This document shows positions 1 to 5,745 of a DNA stretch of 9,006 nt, piece after piece (the stretch's first letter is position 1; each line of letters opens with the position of its first letter). Made by a program: the position numbers and the translations under genes. Location of the stretch: assembly GCA_023818725.1 (NCBI GenBank), contig JAMWBX010000031.1, positions 1 through 9,006 on the forward strand. The letters run 5' to 3'. The notes below the pieces were generated by a model. It saw only the letters and a list, made by a program, of their open reading frames with translations, did no database searches and was not told the DNA's origin. The DNA comes from Candidatus Omnitrophota bacterium. GTDB lineage: Bacteria; Ratteibacteria; UBA8468; B48-G9; DTJG01.

Positions 1-1
1 T

Positions 2-103
2 GACAGGACAATTAATTTTTTCAAAAATGTTGTCAGCCGAATGCGAATTTCACCCTGTGAAAAAAAATCAATTCTGAAGCGGCTCGAGAAATCACTTAAA
101 TAA
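2..103 (+). CDS. Possible C-terminal end of an unidentified gene (partial)
   Basis: One plus-strand frame is open from the left edge to a TAA at 101-103. It gives 33 residues ending in a basic, helix-like tail (ILKRLEKSLK). Its stop directly abuts the stop of the minus-strand barrel gene at 104-106, the arrangement expected of two convergent genes. The tail is too short to identify, and 100 open bases can occur by chance. I do not recognise a family. The alternative is that this is only the intergenic end of the minus-strand operon. Confidence 0.35.
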   Translation, partial: DRTINFFKNVVSRMRISPCEKKSILKRLEKSLK

Positions 104-988
104 TCAAAGAGGCGCTACGATTTTAAGCCAGACCTTGCTTCCTTCGGGCTTATTTTCAACTGATATCTCTTTCTGGTACTTTAGAATAAAACTCAATTTA
201 CCTGAATCGTATTTTATCTGAGGCCCGATCGCAAACACATTTCCTTTGTTGCCATCTCCAACCTTTATCCCGTTCTGCTTGTCATCAGTGGTTTGAATAT
301 ACCAATAACCTCCAATGCCAGCGGTCCATCTGCTGTTGATTCTTTTTCCTATCGTGTAGTCGCAATGGAACTCCTGTCCTGATTTGTAATCAGTCGCATC
401 GTTTTCAAAGTTGATATCATACATAAATTTTCCTGATATTTCCCATCCACTGTCAGAAAGATAGGTAAATGCAAAAACAGGCTCTATTGTCCAGTAATTC
501 CTTCCAACATTTGCAATATCTTTTTTATCATATGCGCCTGTCGGAATAATAATTTCGACACCTGCCGCAGAATGAAGATTTTTGGAATGCCAGGAAACAA
601 TGCAGGGGTCAATGAAAATATCGCCCAATCCGAACTTTGAATCATCGCCTGCCGGAGTTTTTACATCAACATTCACCAAAGGCACAAGCATGTGCATTGC
701 CCAGTTACCGCCAAGAATTTTTTTATCAGTCACATAGATTAATCTTGATACATTACCAATTACTGTTAGTTTGAAACCCGGCACACTGCTTTTTCCGCGC
801 GAATCCCTGAATGTATCAGAAAAATATCCAACCATATAATTAATGTAGTAAAATCCTGGCGGAGGAACTGCGCCTGCCATAAAATCTTCTGCTCCATTTG
901 GATACGCGCCGCCACCGCCCTCTGTCGCAAAACTTGCAACTGCAAAAAAACAACATACGACAGCCACAAGCAATAAAAACTTTTTCAT
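104..988 (-). CDS. Outer-membrane beta-barrel protein, phenol MetA-pathway (SphA-like) transporter family
   Basis: A 294-residue protein with a clear signal peptide: MKK, a hydrophobic core at about residues 4-18, and a likely cleavage site after ASFA near residue 21. The mature start (Gly-rich stretch, then GAEDFMAGAVPPPGFYY) and the alternating aromatic/polar strands are typical of the Phenol_MetA_deg outer-membrane family (PF13557). Examples are the WTAGIGGYWYIQTTDD stretch, FAIGPQIKYDSGKLSFILKY, and a final strand ending in VAPL. The barrel would sit in the outer membrane and is presumed to pass hydrophobic compounds, but the family's substrate is mostly unproven and the name should not be read as evidence of phenol use. 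The ATG overlaps the thiE stop (ATGA), and its Shine-Dalgarno lies inside the last thiE codons, so translation is probably coupled. Length is normal and the frame intact. Confidence 0.82.
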   Translation of the reverse strand: MKKFLLLVAVVCCFFAVASFATEGGGGAYPNGAEDFMAGAVPPPGFYYINYMVGYFSDTFRDSRGKSSVPGFKLTVIGNVSRLIYVTDKKILGGNWAMHMLVPLVNVDVKTPAGDDSKFGLGDIFIDPCIVSWHSKNLHSAAGVEIIIPTGAYDKKDIANVGRNYWTIEPVFAFTYLSDSGWEISGKFMYDINFENDATDYKSGQEFHCDYTIGKRINSRWTAGIGGYWYIQTTDDKQNGIKVGDGNKGNVFAIGPQIKYDSGKLSFILKYQKEISVENKPEGSKVWLKIVAPL

Positions 989-1617
989 CTTTCCCTCCTT
1001 GACTCAAACAGCTTTTGAAATTTCCTTATCTCTCCTTCGACATCTTGTTTTGAAAGCACAGCGGAAATTGCGCAGATGGCATCAGCGCCAGCCTTTATCA
1101 CCTCTGTTGCGTTTTCAATCGTTATCCCGCCTATCGCGACAACAGGCAGAAAAACATTTCTCTTTATTTCAGAAATAACCGACACTCCCACAGGCTCTTT
1201 TGCATCAGGTTTTGTGGTTGTCTGAAAAATCGGAGATATCCCTATGTAGTCGGCTCCCTCTTTCTTTGCCTTTATTGCTTCCTGTAAAGTGTGAACTGTT
1301 ACTCCGATAATTTTTTCTGCGCCCAGCATCCTCCTTGTAATTGAAACAGGCATATCGTTTTCGCCTATATGAACCCCATCTGCATCCACAGCTATGGCAA
1401 TATCTACCCTGTCGTTAATAATAAATATCCCACTATGAATCATTTCTCTCAGCTTCAAGGCCTCATCATACATTGCCCTTGTTGACTTATCTTTTTCTCT
1501 GTATTGAACAATTGAAACACCCGCTCTTATAGCCGATTTTACATCCTCGAAAATTCCATTGCGTGAAAGATTTGAGTCAGTGATGAAATAATAACCGCGT
1601 ATGAGATTATTGTTCAT
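985..1617 (-). CDS. thiE: Thiamine-phosphate synthase
   Basis: A 210-residue cytoplasmic TIM-barrel enzyme that joins HMP pyrophosphate to the phosphorylated thiazole to give thiamine phosphate. Nearly all family signatures are visible: YYFITD at 9-14, QYREK at 38-42 (pyrophosphate and pyrimidine site), INDRVDIA at 67-74, ADGVHIGENDMP at 79-90, IGVTVHT at 104-110, YIGISPIFQTTTKPDA at 124-139 with the TTTK phosphate loop, and VAIGGI at 160-165. Length is normal (about 205-220). A Shine-Dalgarno AGGAG at 1626-1630 lies 8 nt before the ATG. It follows the broken thiM directly and overlaps the barrel gene by 4 nt. With thiM dead, the thiazole partner must come from de novo synthesis or another kinase, neither in this window. 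Confidence 0.95.
   Translation of the reverse strand: MNNNLIRGYYFITDSNLSRNGIFEDVKSAIRAGVSIVQYREKDKSTRAMYDEALKLREMIHSGIFIINDRVDIAIAVDADGVHIGENDMPVSITRRMLGAEKIIGVTVHTLQEAIKAKKEGADYIGISPIFQTTTKPDAKEPVGVSVISEIKRNVFLPVVAIGGITIENATEVIKAGADAICAISAVLSKQDVEGEIRKFQKLFESRRER
993..1000 (-). promoter_or_regulatory. Shine-Dalgarno AAGGAGGG of the barrel gene, inside the thiE 3' end
   Basis: On the minus strand AAGGAGGG precedes the ATG at 988 with about 5 nt spacing. The same bases encode the end of ThiE (Ser-Arg-Arg-Glu-Arg-stop), so ribosomes finishing thiE stop on the next start codon. This fixes the start of the barrel gene. Confidence 0.8.
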
Positions 1618-1621
1618 TAAA

Positions 1622-2244
1622 TCATCTCCTAACAGAACCTACCATGCAGCCGGTGCCAACAACATGGCTCAAAAGAGAATGACCGTTTTTCACAAGAAAG
1701 GTCCGCATCCGATCAGAAACAATGTCCTGAACACATGTAACTGCGACAACACAATTTTTCTTTCTCGCCATTTCTGAAGCTACTTCAGTTAGAATGAGTC
1801 CTGTTCTATTGCGTCAAAACCTTTAGTACGGACATCTTTTGCCCGCAACAACCGCAATCTCTGAAGAGTTTCCTTTAATAATGTCAATGCGCTTCTGTTC
1901 GATCAATTCACTTGCTTTATTATTGCGTAGTTTAGAAGCACCTACGCCGCAAAAATCAAGGATAACCGGAGTTTTTCTTATATTGGTTGCCTTCGCTGCC
2001 ATTTTCATTGATTCAACAAAATCAACAGTCAGAGTACCAATATTCAACACAACAGAATCAGCAATTCCTGTGATTTCAGAAATCTCTTCTGGCGCATGAG
2101 CCATAATTGGTAAACCACCGAGAACCTTGACAATATTTGCGCAATCGTAAATCGTGCCCAGTTTGTAAGATGATGAACAACTGCCTTTTGCTCCCTTATT
2201 TCTTCAATAGTCCAATAGATATCATTAATCTTTCTTTTTTTCAT
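1622..2244 (-). pseudogene. thiM: Hydroxyethylthiazole kinase remnant (frameshifted and truncated)
   Basis: ThiM phosphorylates salvaged hydroxyethylthiazole for ThiE. Its sequence is recoverable only across three frame changes. Segment 1 (2244-2158) reads IREQKAVVHHLTNW. One base is missing near 2156. Segment 2 (2155 to about 1841) continues IYDCANIVKVLGGLPIMAHA, then VLNIGTL, GVGASKLR and NSSEIAVVAG. An extra A in the run 1837-1840 shifts to DVRTKGFDAIEQD, and another shift near 1795 leads to NCVVAVT, KNGHSLLSHVVGTGCM and a TGA at 1622-1624. The region spans 623 nt, where a whole gene needs about 800. The roughly 60-70 residues normally following the catalytic GTGC motif are gone. Conserved residues have drifted too (DFCGVGA for the usual DPVGVGA; AVTC for AVTG). 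These changes beyond indels argue for genuine decay. Its last codons (AGG AGA TGA) carry the thiE Shine-Dalgarno. Confidence 0.88.
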
Positions 2245-2260
2245 AAAAGTGTTCAGATCT

Positions 2261-2289
2261 ATTTTAGCTTAATGCTAATCCACAATCAA
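2261..2289 (-). promoter_or_regulatory. Sigma70-like promoter of the thiM-thiE-barrel operon
   Basis: On the minus strand TTGATT (2284-2289), a 17-bp spacer and TAAAAT (2261-2266) form a good -35/-10 pair. The predicted start near 2254 leaves only about 10 nt before the thiM ATG at 2244. Such a leader is too short for a thiamine (TPP) riboswitch. This promoter probably still drives thiE and the barrel gene through the dead thiM. Confidence 0.55.
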
Positions 2290-2411
2290 GCCATAAATTG
2301 ATCAAAAATTAATATCTGTTTTTTGCTTTTTTAATTTTGGCCGGGTTCAAAGGGCAGAATCAGTCAGAAAAGTAATAAAATTCAGGATGTTTAAGCATTG
2401 ATTGTTTTTCA
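2290..2411. other. Intergenic stretch between ferredoxin remnant and thi operon
   Basis: No gene is supported here. The stretch is AT-rich with A/T runs and a small TTGATCAA palindrome. Minus-strand CCCTTTGAACC (2345-2355) resembles a short conserved piece of the TPP riboswitch, but the rest of that fold is not visible and the piece lies upstream of the thi promoter. No hairpin plus T-run terminator was found after the ferredoxin remnant. Confidence 0.4.
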
Positions 2412-2755
2412 CTATTTTCGGTTCATCTCGGCCAGTTTTCTACCAAGTTCCTGGCGTGAAGTTGCAAGTATCTTTTTTCTTTATAAGATCTCTTACAACC
2501 TTTTTATAAAGAAAACTGATTGCCTCAAATATGCACCAGACCTTACAGGATGTGCATCCAACCATACATTACACAGGTCCTGCGACAACCGCCATTTTTT
2601 TACTTTTATCATAATCGAATCATTTTTTTGCAAAGCCCGCTGTCGCTGCATTTATTCTCATCTATCATCGTATGCCAATCAATCTCTTCTCTTGGAATGC
2701 CCTTCCACTTTACTAACTACTTAAAAATTTTCGTTAAGTTATCTCCCTTATCCAT
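2412..2755 (-). pseudogene. 4Fe-4S ferredoxin-type small protein, degraded
   Basis: Joining three minus-strand frames gives an ancestral protein of about 115 residues. A Shine-Dalgarno AAGGAGAT (2761-2768) precedes ATG 2755. Frame 1 reads MDKGDNLTKIFK, a TAG at 2717-2719, then LVKWKGIPREEIDWHTMID and a CSDSGLC cluster site. Frame 2 (from about 2619) reads FDYDKSKKMAVVAGPV, a TAA at 2569-2571, then CMVGCTSCKVWCIFEAISF. Frame 3, after an A6 run at 2473-2478, ends LATSRQELGRKLAEMNRK and TAG at 2412-2414. The second cluster motif keeps its cysteines. In the first, the second Cys is Ser, and a frameshifting deletion near 2619-2629 removed the fourth. Two stops, two frameshifts and lost ligands make it non-functional. 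The family is a small iron-sulfur electron carrier. It is the last gene of the Fur-led cluster. Confidence 0.8.
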
Positions 2756-2816
2756 CTTCTATCTCCTTGCGAATTTTTTTAACCATTTTTCCACTTATGG
2801 CAACGCCTGCATTATA

Positions 2817-3461
2817 TCATTTCTCATCAGTAGTAAAGAGTAAAGGGAAAATAATATCACTTGTACAGCAAGGTATCACCACTGCCAGAACCATGTAGAT
2901 ATAAACAACACCTATTCTGGAAATCCAGTCCGTAACACCAAAAGAAATAAGGTATAAAATCGAAGCAGAAGCACTCACCATAATATGAAGGGAATGGGAA
3001 AATATAACTCCTTCCTGTTTTTCAAATGTTTCAGGTACAAGAAAACCAATAACGATACCCGAAAAAATAAACGGCAGAACAAGATGTGGATGCTCTATAA
3101 TACAGACGTGTAGGTCCATATGTGATCCAAGAAGAAAGCCAGATAAATAAGGGATAATGATATCGCTAATTCCGCATATACCTGCTGAACCAACAAAGCC
3201 AATTGTAATGGTTTTTAAAAACCCTCTTTCATGCTTCCAGAACATAGCGGTTGTGGCTATGGCTGAGAAAAGAATGTGCGTAGGGTGGAAAATATGAAAG
3301 AGTTTTTTAGAATAATAGGAAACTTCATAAATTTTAAACATTTCTGCTATAACTGTAAAAATCCCAATCAGAATAAGCCCTGTTATCACACTGAGAATGG
3401 AAAAAGGCAAATGATGCCTTATTTCCCCCCAGATTTGCACATTCTTTTTTTTCCTTAGCAT
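2817..3461 (-). CDS. Uncharacterised six-helix membrane protein, possible metal transporter
   Basis: A 214-residue integral inner-membrane protein. Hydrophobic segments lie at about 20-41, 56-75, 81-104, 125-143, 155-177 and 183-208, with a basic N-terminus (LRKKK). Potential metal ligands sit in or beside helices: HxxHPTH at 56-62, Cys96 and Asp100 in GICGISD, HMDLHVCIIEHPH at 114-126, HSLH at 156-159, and CCTSD at 198-202. Several of these recur in what looks like an internal two-half arrangement (xSDIxIP near 99-104 and SDIIFP at 201-206). I do not recognise a named family. The Fur-box-controlled neighbours suggest a role with iron or another metal, but this is inference. The start is uncertain: no Shine-Dalgarno is obvious before the ATG, and an A8 run just after it may hide a frameshift from an upstream frame. 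Confidence 0.7.
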   Translation of the reverse strand: MLRKKKNVQIWGEIRHHLPFSILSVITGLILIGIFTVIAEMFKIYEVSYYSKKLFHIFHPTHILFSAIATTAMFWKHERGFLKTITIGFVGSAGICGISDIIIPYLSGFLLGSHMDLHVCIIEHPHLVLPFIFSGIVIGFLVPETFEKQEGVIFSHSLHIMVSASASILYLISFGVTDWISRIGVVYIYMVLAVVIPCCTSDIIFPLLFTTDEK

Positions 3462-3580
3462 CTGCTAAACCCTGTGATTTTATTAAATTCCCATCTTCCG
3501 GCATCCGCACTCTATAAACACAACCTTCTTTCCATGCTGGACAGACAACGCACTTAACTTTCTTAAGCCACACCTACTTC
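3462..3580 (-). other. 119-nt gap with an open cysteine-bearing minus-strand frame
   Basis: A minus-strand frame opens with GTG at 3573 and reads a short peptide with a CVVCPAWKEGC cluster, then MPEDGNLIKSQGLADAKE. It runs out of frame into the membrane gene, stopping at 3334. Its first 40 codons look more protein-like than its tail, which is only a shadow of the membrane gene. It may be the true N-terminal extension of that protein, disconnected by an indel in the A-run at about 3448-3455, or a small separate remnant. No family was recognised and no strong ribosome-binding site was seen. Confidence 0.35.
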
Positions 3581-3844
3581 TTATTTCTTATCGCATACGT
3601 CTTTTTCAAGATCAGCAATCCGCTTTTTCATCTCAGCCAGTCGTGCCTCTAAAAATTTTGTATGCTCAATAAGTAAATTTTTCTCGACATTAGGGGTCAT
3701 CATCCTCCCGAATGGATAATCAACCGGTGACCGACATATCAAGAAACGGCATCTTCCAAAAGATCCATATCCTGAATGGCAACCTGCCATCCTACCCGTT
3801 TTTGGTCCAAAACCAAAAGGACCTGTTCCGTCTCCGTGTGGCAT
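3581..3844 (-). CDS. DUF5320-family small protein
   Basis: An 87-residue protein with the typical DUF5320 start, MPHGDGTGPFGFGPKTGRMAG, a Gly/aromatic middle, and a charged helical C-terminus (about residues 50-85) likely to form a coiled coil. The family's function is unknown. It often lies near small iron-sulfur, NifX/NifB-type or P-loop scaffold proteins in anaerobes. The start is ATG 3844: AGGAGGTG lies 6-8 nt upstream, while an alternative GTG at 3853 falls inside that Shine-Dalgarno. The Fur gene's stop lies 5 nt upstream of the ATG, so translation is probably coupled and the pair co-transcribed. The frame is intact and the length normal. Confidence 0.8.
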   Translation of the reverse strand: MPHGDGTGPFGFGPKTGRMAGCHSGYGSFGRCRFLICRSPVDYPFGRMMTPNVEKNLLIEHTKFLEARLAEMKKRIADLEKDVCDKK

Positions 3845-3849
3845 ATAAC

Positions 3850-4320
3850 TCACCTCCTTTCACCACAGTTATTGCAGATACCGCAAAATTGAATAATATG
3901 GTTTTTTATCTTGAACTTATATTTTTCAGAAAGTTCTTTTTCCACCTTTGCAAACAATTCTTTTTCCTCATCCGTAAATTCAGTGTAGTCAATAACCTTT
4001 CCGCATTCGGTACACACAAGATGATGGTGATGCGGAACATTTTCCATTGCTTCAGTCATTTCATATCTTGTCAGCCCATCTCCGAATTCCAATTTCTGTA
4101 TAATTCCCATCTGCGCAAGTAGATCCAGTGTTCTATATACAGTGGCAAAACCTATGCCAGGGTTTATCCTATGCGCTATAAAAAATATCTCCTGAGCGCT
4201 GAAGTGTTCTCCTTGATTCCCCGCAAATATATTCAATATGATCGCCCTTGCCTGGGTCATCCTCATTCCCTCTTCTCTCATTCTTTTGCATATCCAAGGA
4301 TTTCCGCGTCTCATTTGCAT
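3850..4320 (-). CDS. Fur-family metalloregulator (ferric uptake regulator type)
   Basis: A 156-residue cytoplasmic, dimeric DNA-binding repressor. The winged helix lies at about 20-90: MTQARAIIL opening helix, then GFATVYRTLDLLAQMGII as recognition helix at 57-74, and the wing ending in RYE. The hinge and metal region has HHHH at 97-100, CTEC at 103-106 and CGIC at 146-149. Paired CxxC motifs form the structural zinc site known from Fur, PerR and Zur. Whether it senses iron, peroxide, zinc or another metal cannot be told, but the operator just upstream is Fur-type. The ATG at 4320 has no Shine-Dalgarno; ATG 4314 is an alternative. Both follow a very short leader from the predicted promoter. 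It heads an operon with DUF5320, the membrane protein and the ferredoxin remnant. Confidence 0.93.
   Translation of the reverse strand: MQMRRGNPWICKRMREEGMRMTQARAIILNIFAGNQGEHFSAQEIFFIAHRINPGIGFATVYRTLDLLAQMGIIQKLEFGDGLTRYEMTEAMENVPHHHHLVCTECGKVIDYTEFTDEEKELFAKVEKELSEKYKFKIKNHIIQFCGICNNCGERR
3851..3860 (-). promoter_or_regulatory. Shine-Dalgarno AAAGGAGGTG, within the last codons of the Fur gene
   Basis: AAAGGAGGTG ends 6 nt before ATG 3844. The same bases encode the Glu-Arg-Arg-stop end of the Fur protein. This rules out the GTG at 3853 as the start and implies coupling, as at the thiE/barrel junction. Confidence 0.8.
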
Positions 4321-4323
4321 TAT

Positions 4324-4338
4324 TGATAATAATTATCA
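4324..4338. promoter_or_regulatory. Perfect 7-1-7 Fur box
   Basis: TGATAATAATTATCA is a perfect inverted repeat of 7 bp around one central base and matches the classical 7-1-7 Fur operator (TGATAATNATTATCA). It differs from the PerR box (TTATAATNATTATAA) at two bases in each arm. It lies between the -10 element and the Fur start codon, over the likely transcription start, so binding would block the promoter. This implies that the Fur gene and its operon are autorepressed. Confidence 0.88.
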
Positions 4339-4343
4339 TTTTT

Positions 4344-4372
4344 ATTTTACACTTGCAAAAACATCTTGTCAA
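4344..4372 (-). promoter_or_regulatory. Sigma70 promoter of the Fur operon
   Basis: On the minus strand a perfect -35 TTGACA (4367-4372), a 17-bp spacer and -10 TAAAAT (4344-4349). Transcription should start around 4336-4338, inside the Fur box, giving a leader of under 20 nt. Confidence 0.8.
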
Positions 4373-4509
4373 GGTTTCGACATAACAAATCTCCCGCACA
4401 ATTGATTGTTGACCAAAATTTTTTACTTTCCCTCTGCCCTGTTTTCTTCCGAGGGATTTGCGAATAAAAACTTTTCCGTCTGGATTAACGCCTCTCTAAA
4501 ACGCACATA

Positions 4510-4537
4510 TTGACTTAATCTCTTTTAATGCTAAATT
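4510..4537 (+). promoter_or_regulatory. Probable promoter of the UROD-like / DUF4838 operon
   Basis: TTGACT (4510-4515), a 16-bp spacer and TAAATT (4532-4537) form a plausible sigma70 promoter. Transcription would start around 4544, after the GTG at 4541, which favours translation from TTG 4559. The remaining bases 4373-4509 between the divergent operons show no gene or other site. Confidence 0.45.
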
Positions 4538-4558
4538 ATAGTGAAAAAAGGGGCAATA

Positions 4559-5659
4559 TTGATTCTTAAATATAAATCTGATTTCGAGGACGCCAGAAAG
4601 AGATGGGAATATTTTTGGAATAATGAATTATATAAAAGACCTTTACTGGTGGGTTTTTGTCTGAAAAGTGAAATTCCGGAAAATCTTAAGGATTGCCATT
4701 CCCTCAGATATTACCGAGCATACAATGGATTATGGAATGAACAGATTGAACTTTTTAACCAGTGGGCAGAGCAAGTTGAATTTCTTGGGGAATGTATACC
4801 TTCGCTGTCTCCTGATTTCGGTCCTGACCAGTTTGCAACGTTTTATGGCGCAAAACTGAAATTTTCTGAACAATCAAAGCACACAAACTGGGTTGAACCT
4901 ATTATAGACGACTGGGATAAATTCCTGCCGCTCAAGTTTAACCCTGAAAATGAAACTTTTCAAAAATTAACTCAATATACACAACTTATCGCGAAGGACG
5001 CAAATGGAAAGTACCTTGTTTCTGACATAGATAAACACTCAAACATAGACACGCTGCTTGCGCTCAGAGGAGCAGAAAGATTGTGCACTGATTTTTACGA
5101 CAATCCTGCAGCAATTGACCAAGCGATTAACTGTCTTAAAAAGGACTTTCCTGTAATTTCTGACCTGCTCTACAGGGCAGGAATTGATAATAATGGCTCT
5201 GGCACCACGGTTTCATGGACAGGAGGATATTACAGCGAAAAGAAGTTCGGGGTTGTGCAGGCTGATTTTATATGTATGATGAGTCCTGAAATGTTCAGAA
5301 AATATGTTATGCCTGCTCTCGAAGAAGAAATTGAATATTATGATCACAGCTATTTTCATCTTGATGGACCTGGCGCATTAAAGCACCTTGATGATATTCT
5401 TTCCATAAAAAAACTGGGAATACTTCAGTGGCAGCCAGGAGAAGGCGAAAAACCAAACTTTCAGTGGCTTGATATACTGAAAAAGGTTCAGAAGGCAAAA
5501 AAGGCGGTTTGTGTTTTTGGGAATTCAAACGGCATTCTGACTCCGGAAATAGTCAAACAACTTCACAAAGAGCTTGATCCTGCCCGAACAATCTATCATG
5601 TTTATATAGAAAACCGCAAAGAATTTGAAGAATTATCAAAATGGCTTGAGAAAAATTGA
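4559..5659 (+). CDS. Uroporphyrinogen-decarboxylase-superfamily protein (UROD-like, probable methyltransferase)
   Basis: About 366 residues in one intact frame. From TTG 4559 it opens LKYKSDFEDARKRWEYFWNNE. It belongs to a UROD-like branch common in Lentisphaerota and Planctomycetota. Visible hallmarks are SPDFGPDQFATFYGAKLKF, an SDIDKHSNIDTLLALRG segment, QADFICMMSPEMFRKYVMP, and the strongly conserved HLDGPGALKHLDDIL at 5358-5402. The RQAGRY-type motif of true haem-pathway UroD is absent, so haem synthesis is unlikely. Related proteins are corrinoid-dependent methyltransferases or of unknown function. The longest frame starts at GTG 4541, but that would begin upstream of the predicted transcript, and GGGG (4550-4553) sits 5 nt before TTG 4559. 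It is first in an operon with the DUF4838 gene (about 86 nt gap) and the oxidoreductase. Confidence 0.85.
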   Translation: MILKYKSDFEDARKRWEYFWNNELYKRPLLVGFCLKSEIPENLKDCHSLRYYRAYNGLWNEQIELFNQWAEQVEFLGECIPSLSPDFGPDQFATFYGAKLKFSEQSKHTNWVEPIIDDWDKFLPLKFNPENETFQKLTQYTQLIAKDANGKYLVSDIDKHSNIDTLLALRGAERLCTDFYDNPAAIDQAINCLKKDFPVISDLLYRAGIDNNGSGTTVSWTGGYYSEKKFGVVQADFICMMSPEMFRKYVMPALEEEIEYYDHSYFHLDGPGALKHLDDILSIKKLGILQWQPGEGEKPNFQWLDILKKVQKAKKAVCVFGNSNGILTPEIVKQLHKELDPARTIYHVYIENRKEFEELSKWLEKN

Positions 5660-5745
5660 AAAAGGGTAATTATTGCTGCTGATATCTCTGCAAAGAATCA
5701 GGACATTGTTCGAATATGATGGCTTAACCCACGAGGAAGAACAAA

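Noticed and set aside
1..40. Imperfect inverted repeat TGACAggACA ... TGTtgTCA around a T/A-rich loop
   Set aside because: It could be a terminator or an element end, but the stem is interrupted and the window edge cuts it off; not enough to call.
2342..2365. Plus-strand GGGTTCAAAGGGC as a tRNA T-arm
   Set aside because: The flanking bases do not form the required 5-bp stem, and no acceptor or anticodon arm is present.
2340..2375. Minus-strand CTGATTCTGCCCTTTGAACC as part of a TPP riboswitch
   Set aside because: Only a short piece resembles the THI element. The partner stem and the 3' half are not visible, and it lies upstream of the thi promoter at 2261-2289, so it would not be in the mRNA.
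2398..2843. Plus-strand ORFs of 107-108 residues
   Set aside because: They are antisense shadows of the ferredoxin remnant, with low-complexity Phe/Ser/His composition and no ribosome-binding site.
3712..4122. Plus-strand 136-residue ORF
   Set aside because: It lies antisense to DUF5320 and Fur, both clearly supported on the minus strand.
4169..4399. Minus-strand 76-residue ORF overlapping the Fur gene
   Set aside because: It is an out-of-frame shadow; its middle is just the promoter and Fur box translated.
5660..5745. Short open stretch VIIAADISAKNQDIVRI between the UROD-like and DUF4838 genes
   Set aside because: Only about 17 codons, no start with a ribosome-binding site and no family recognised; treated as intergenic.
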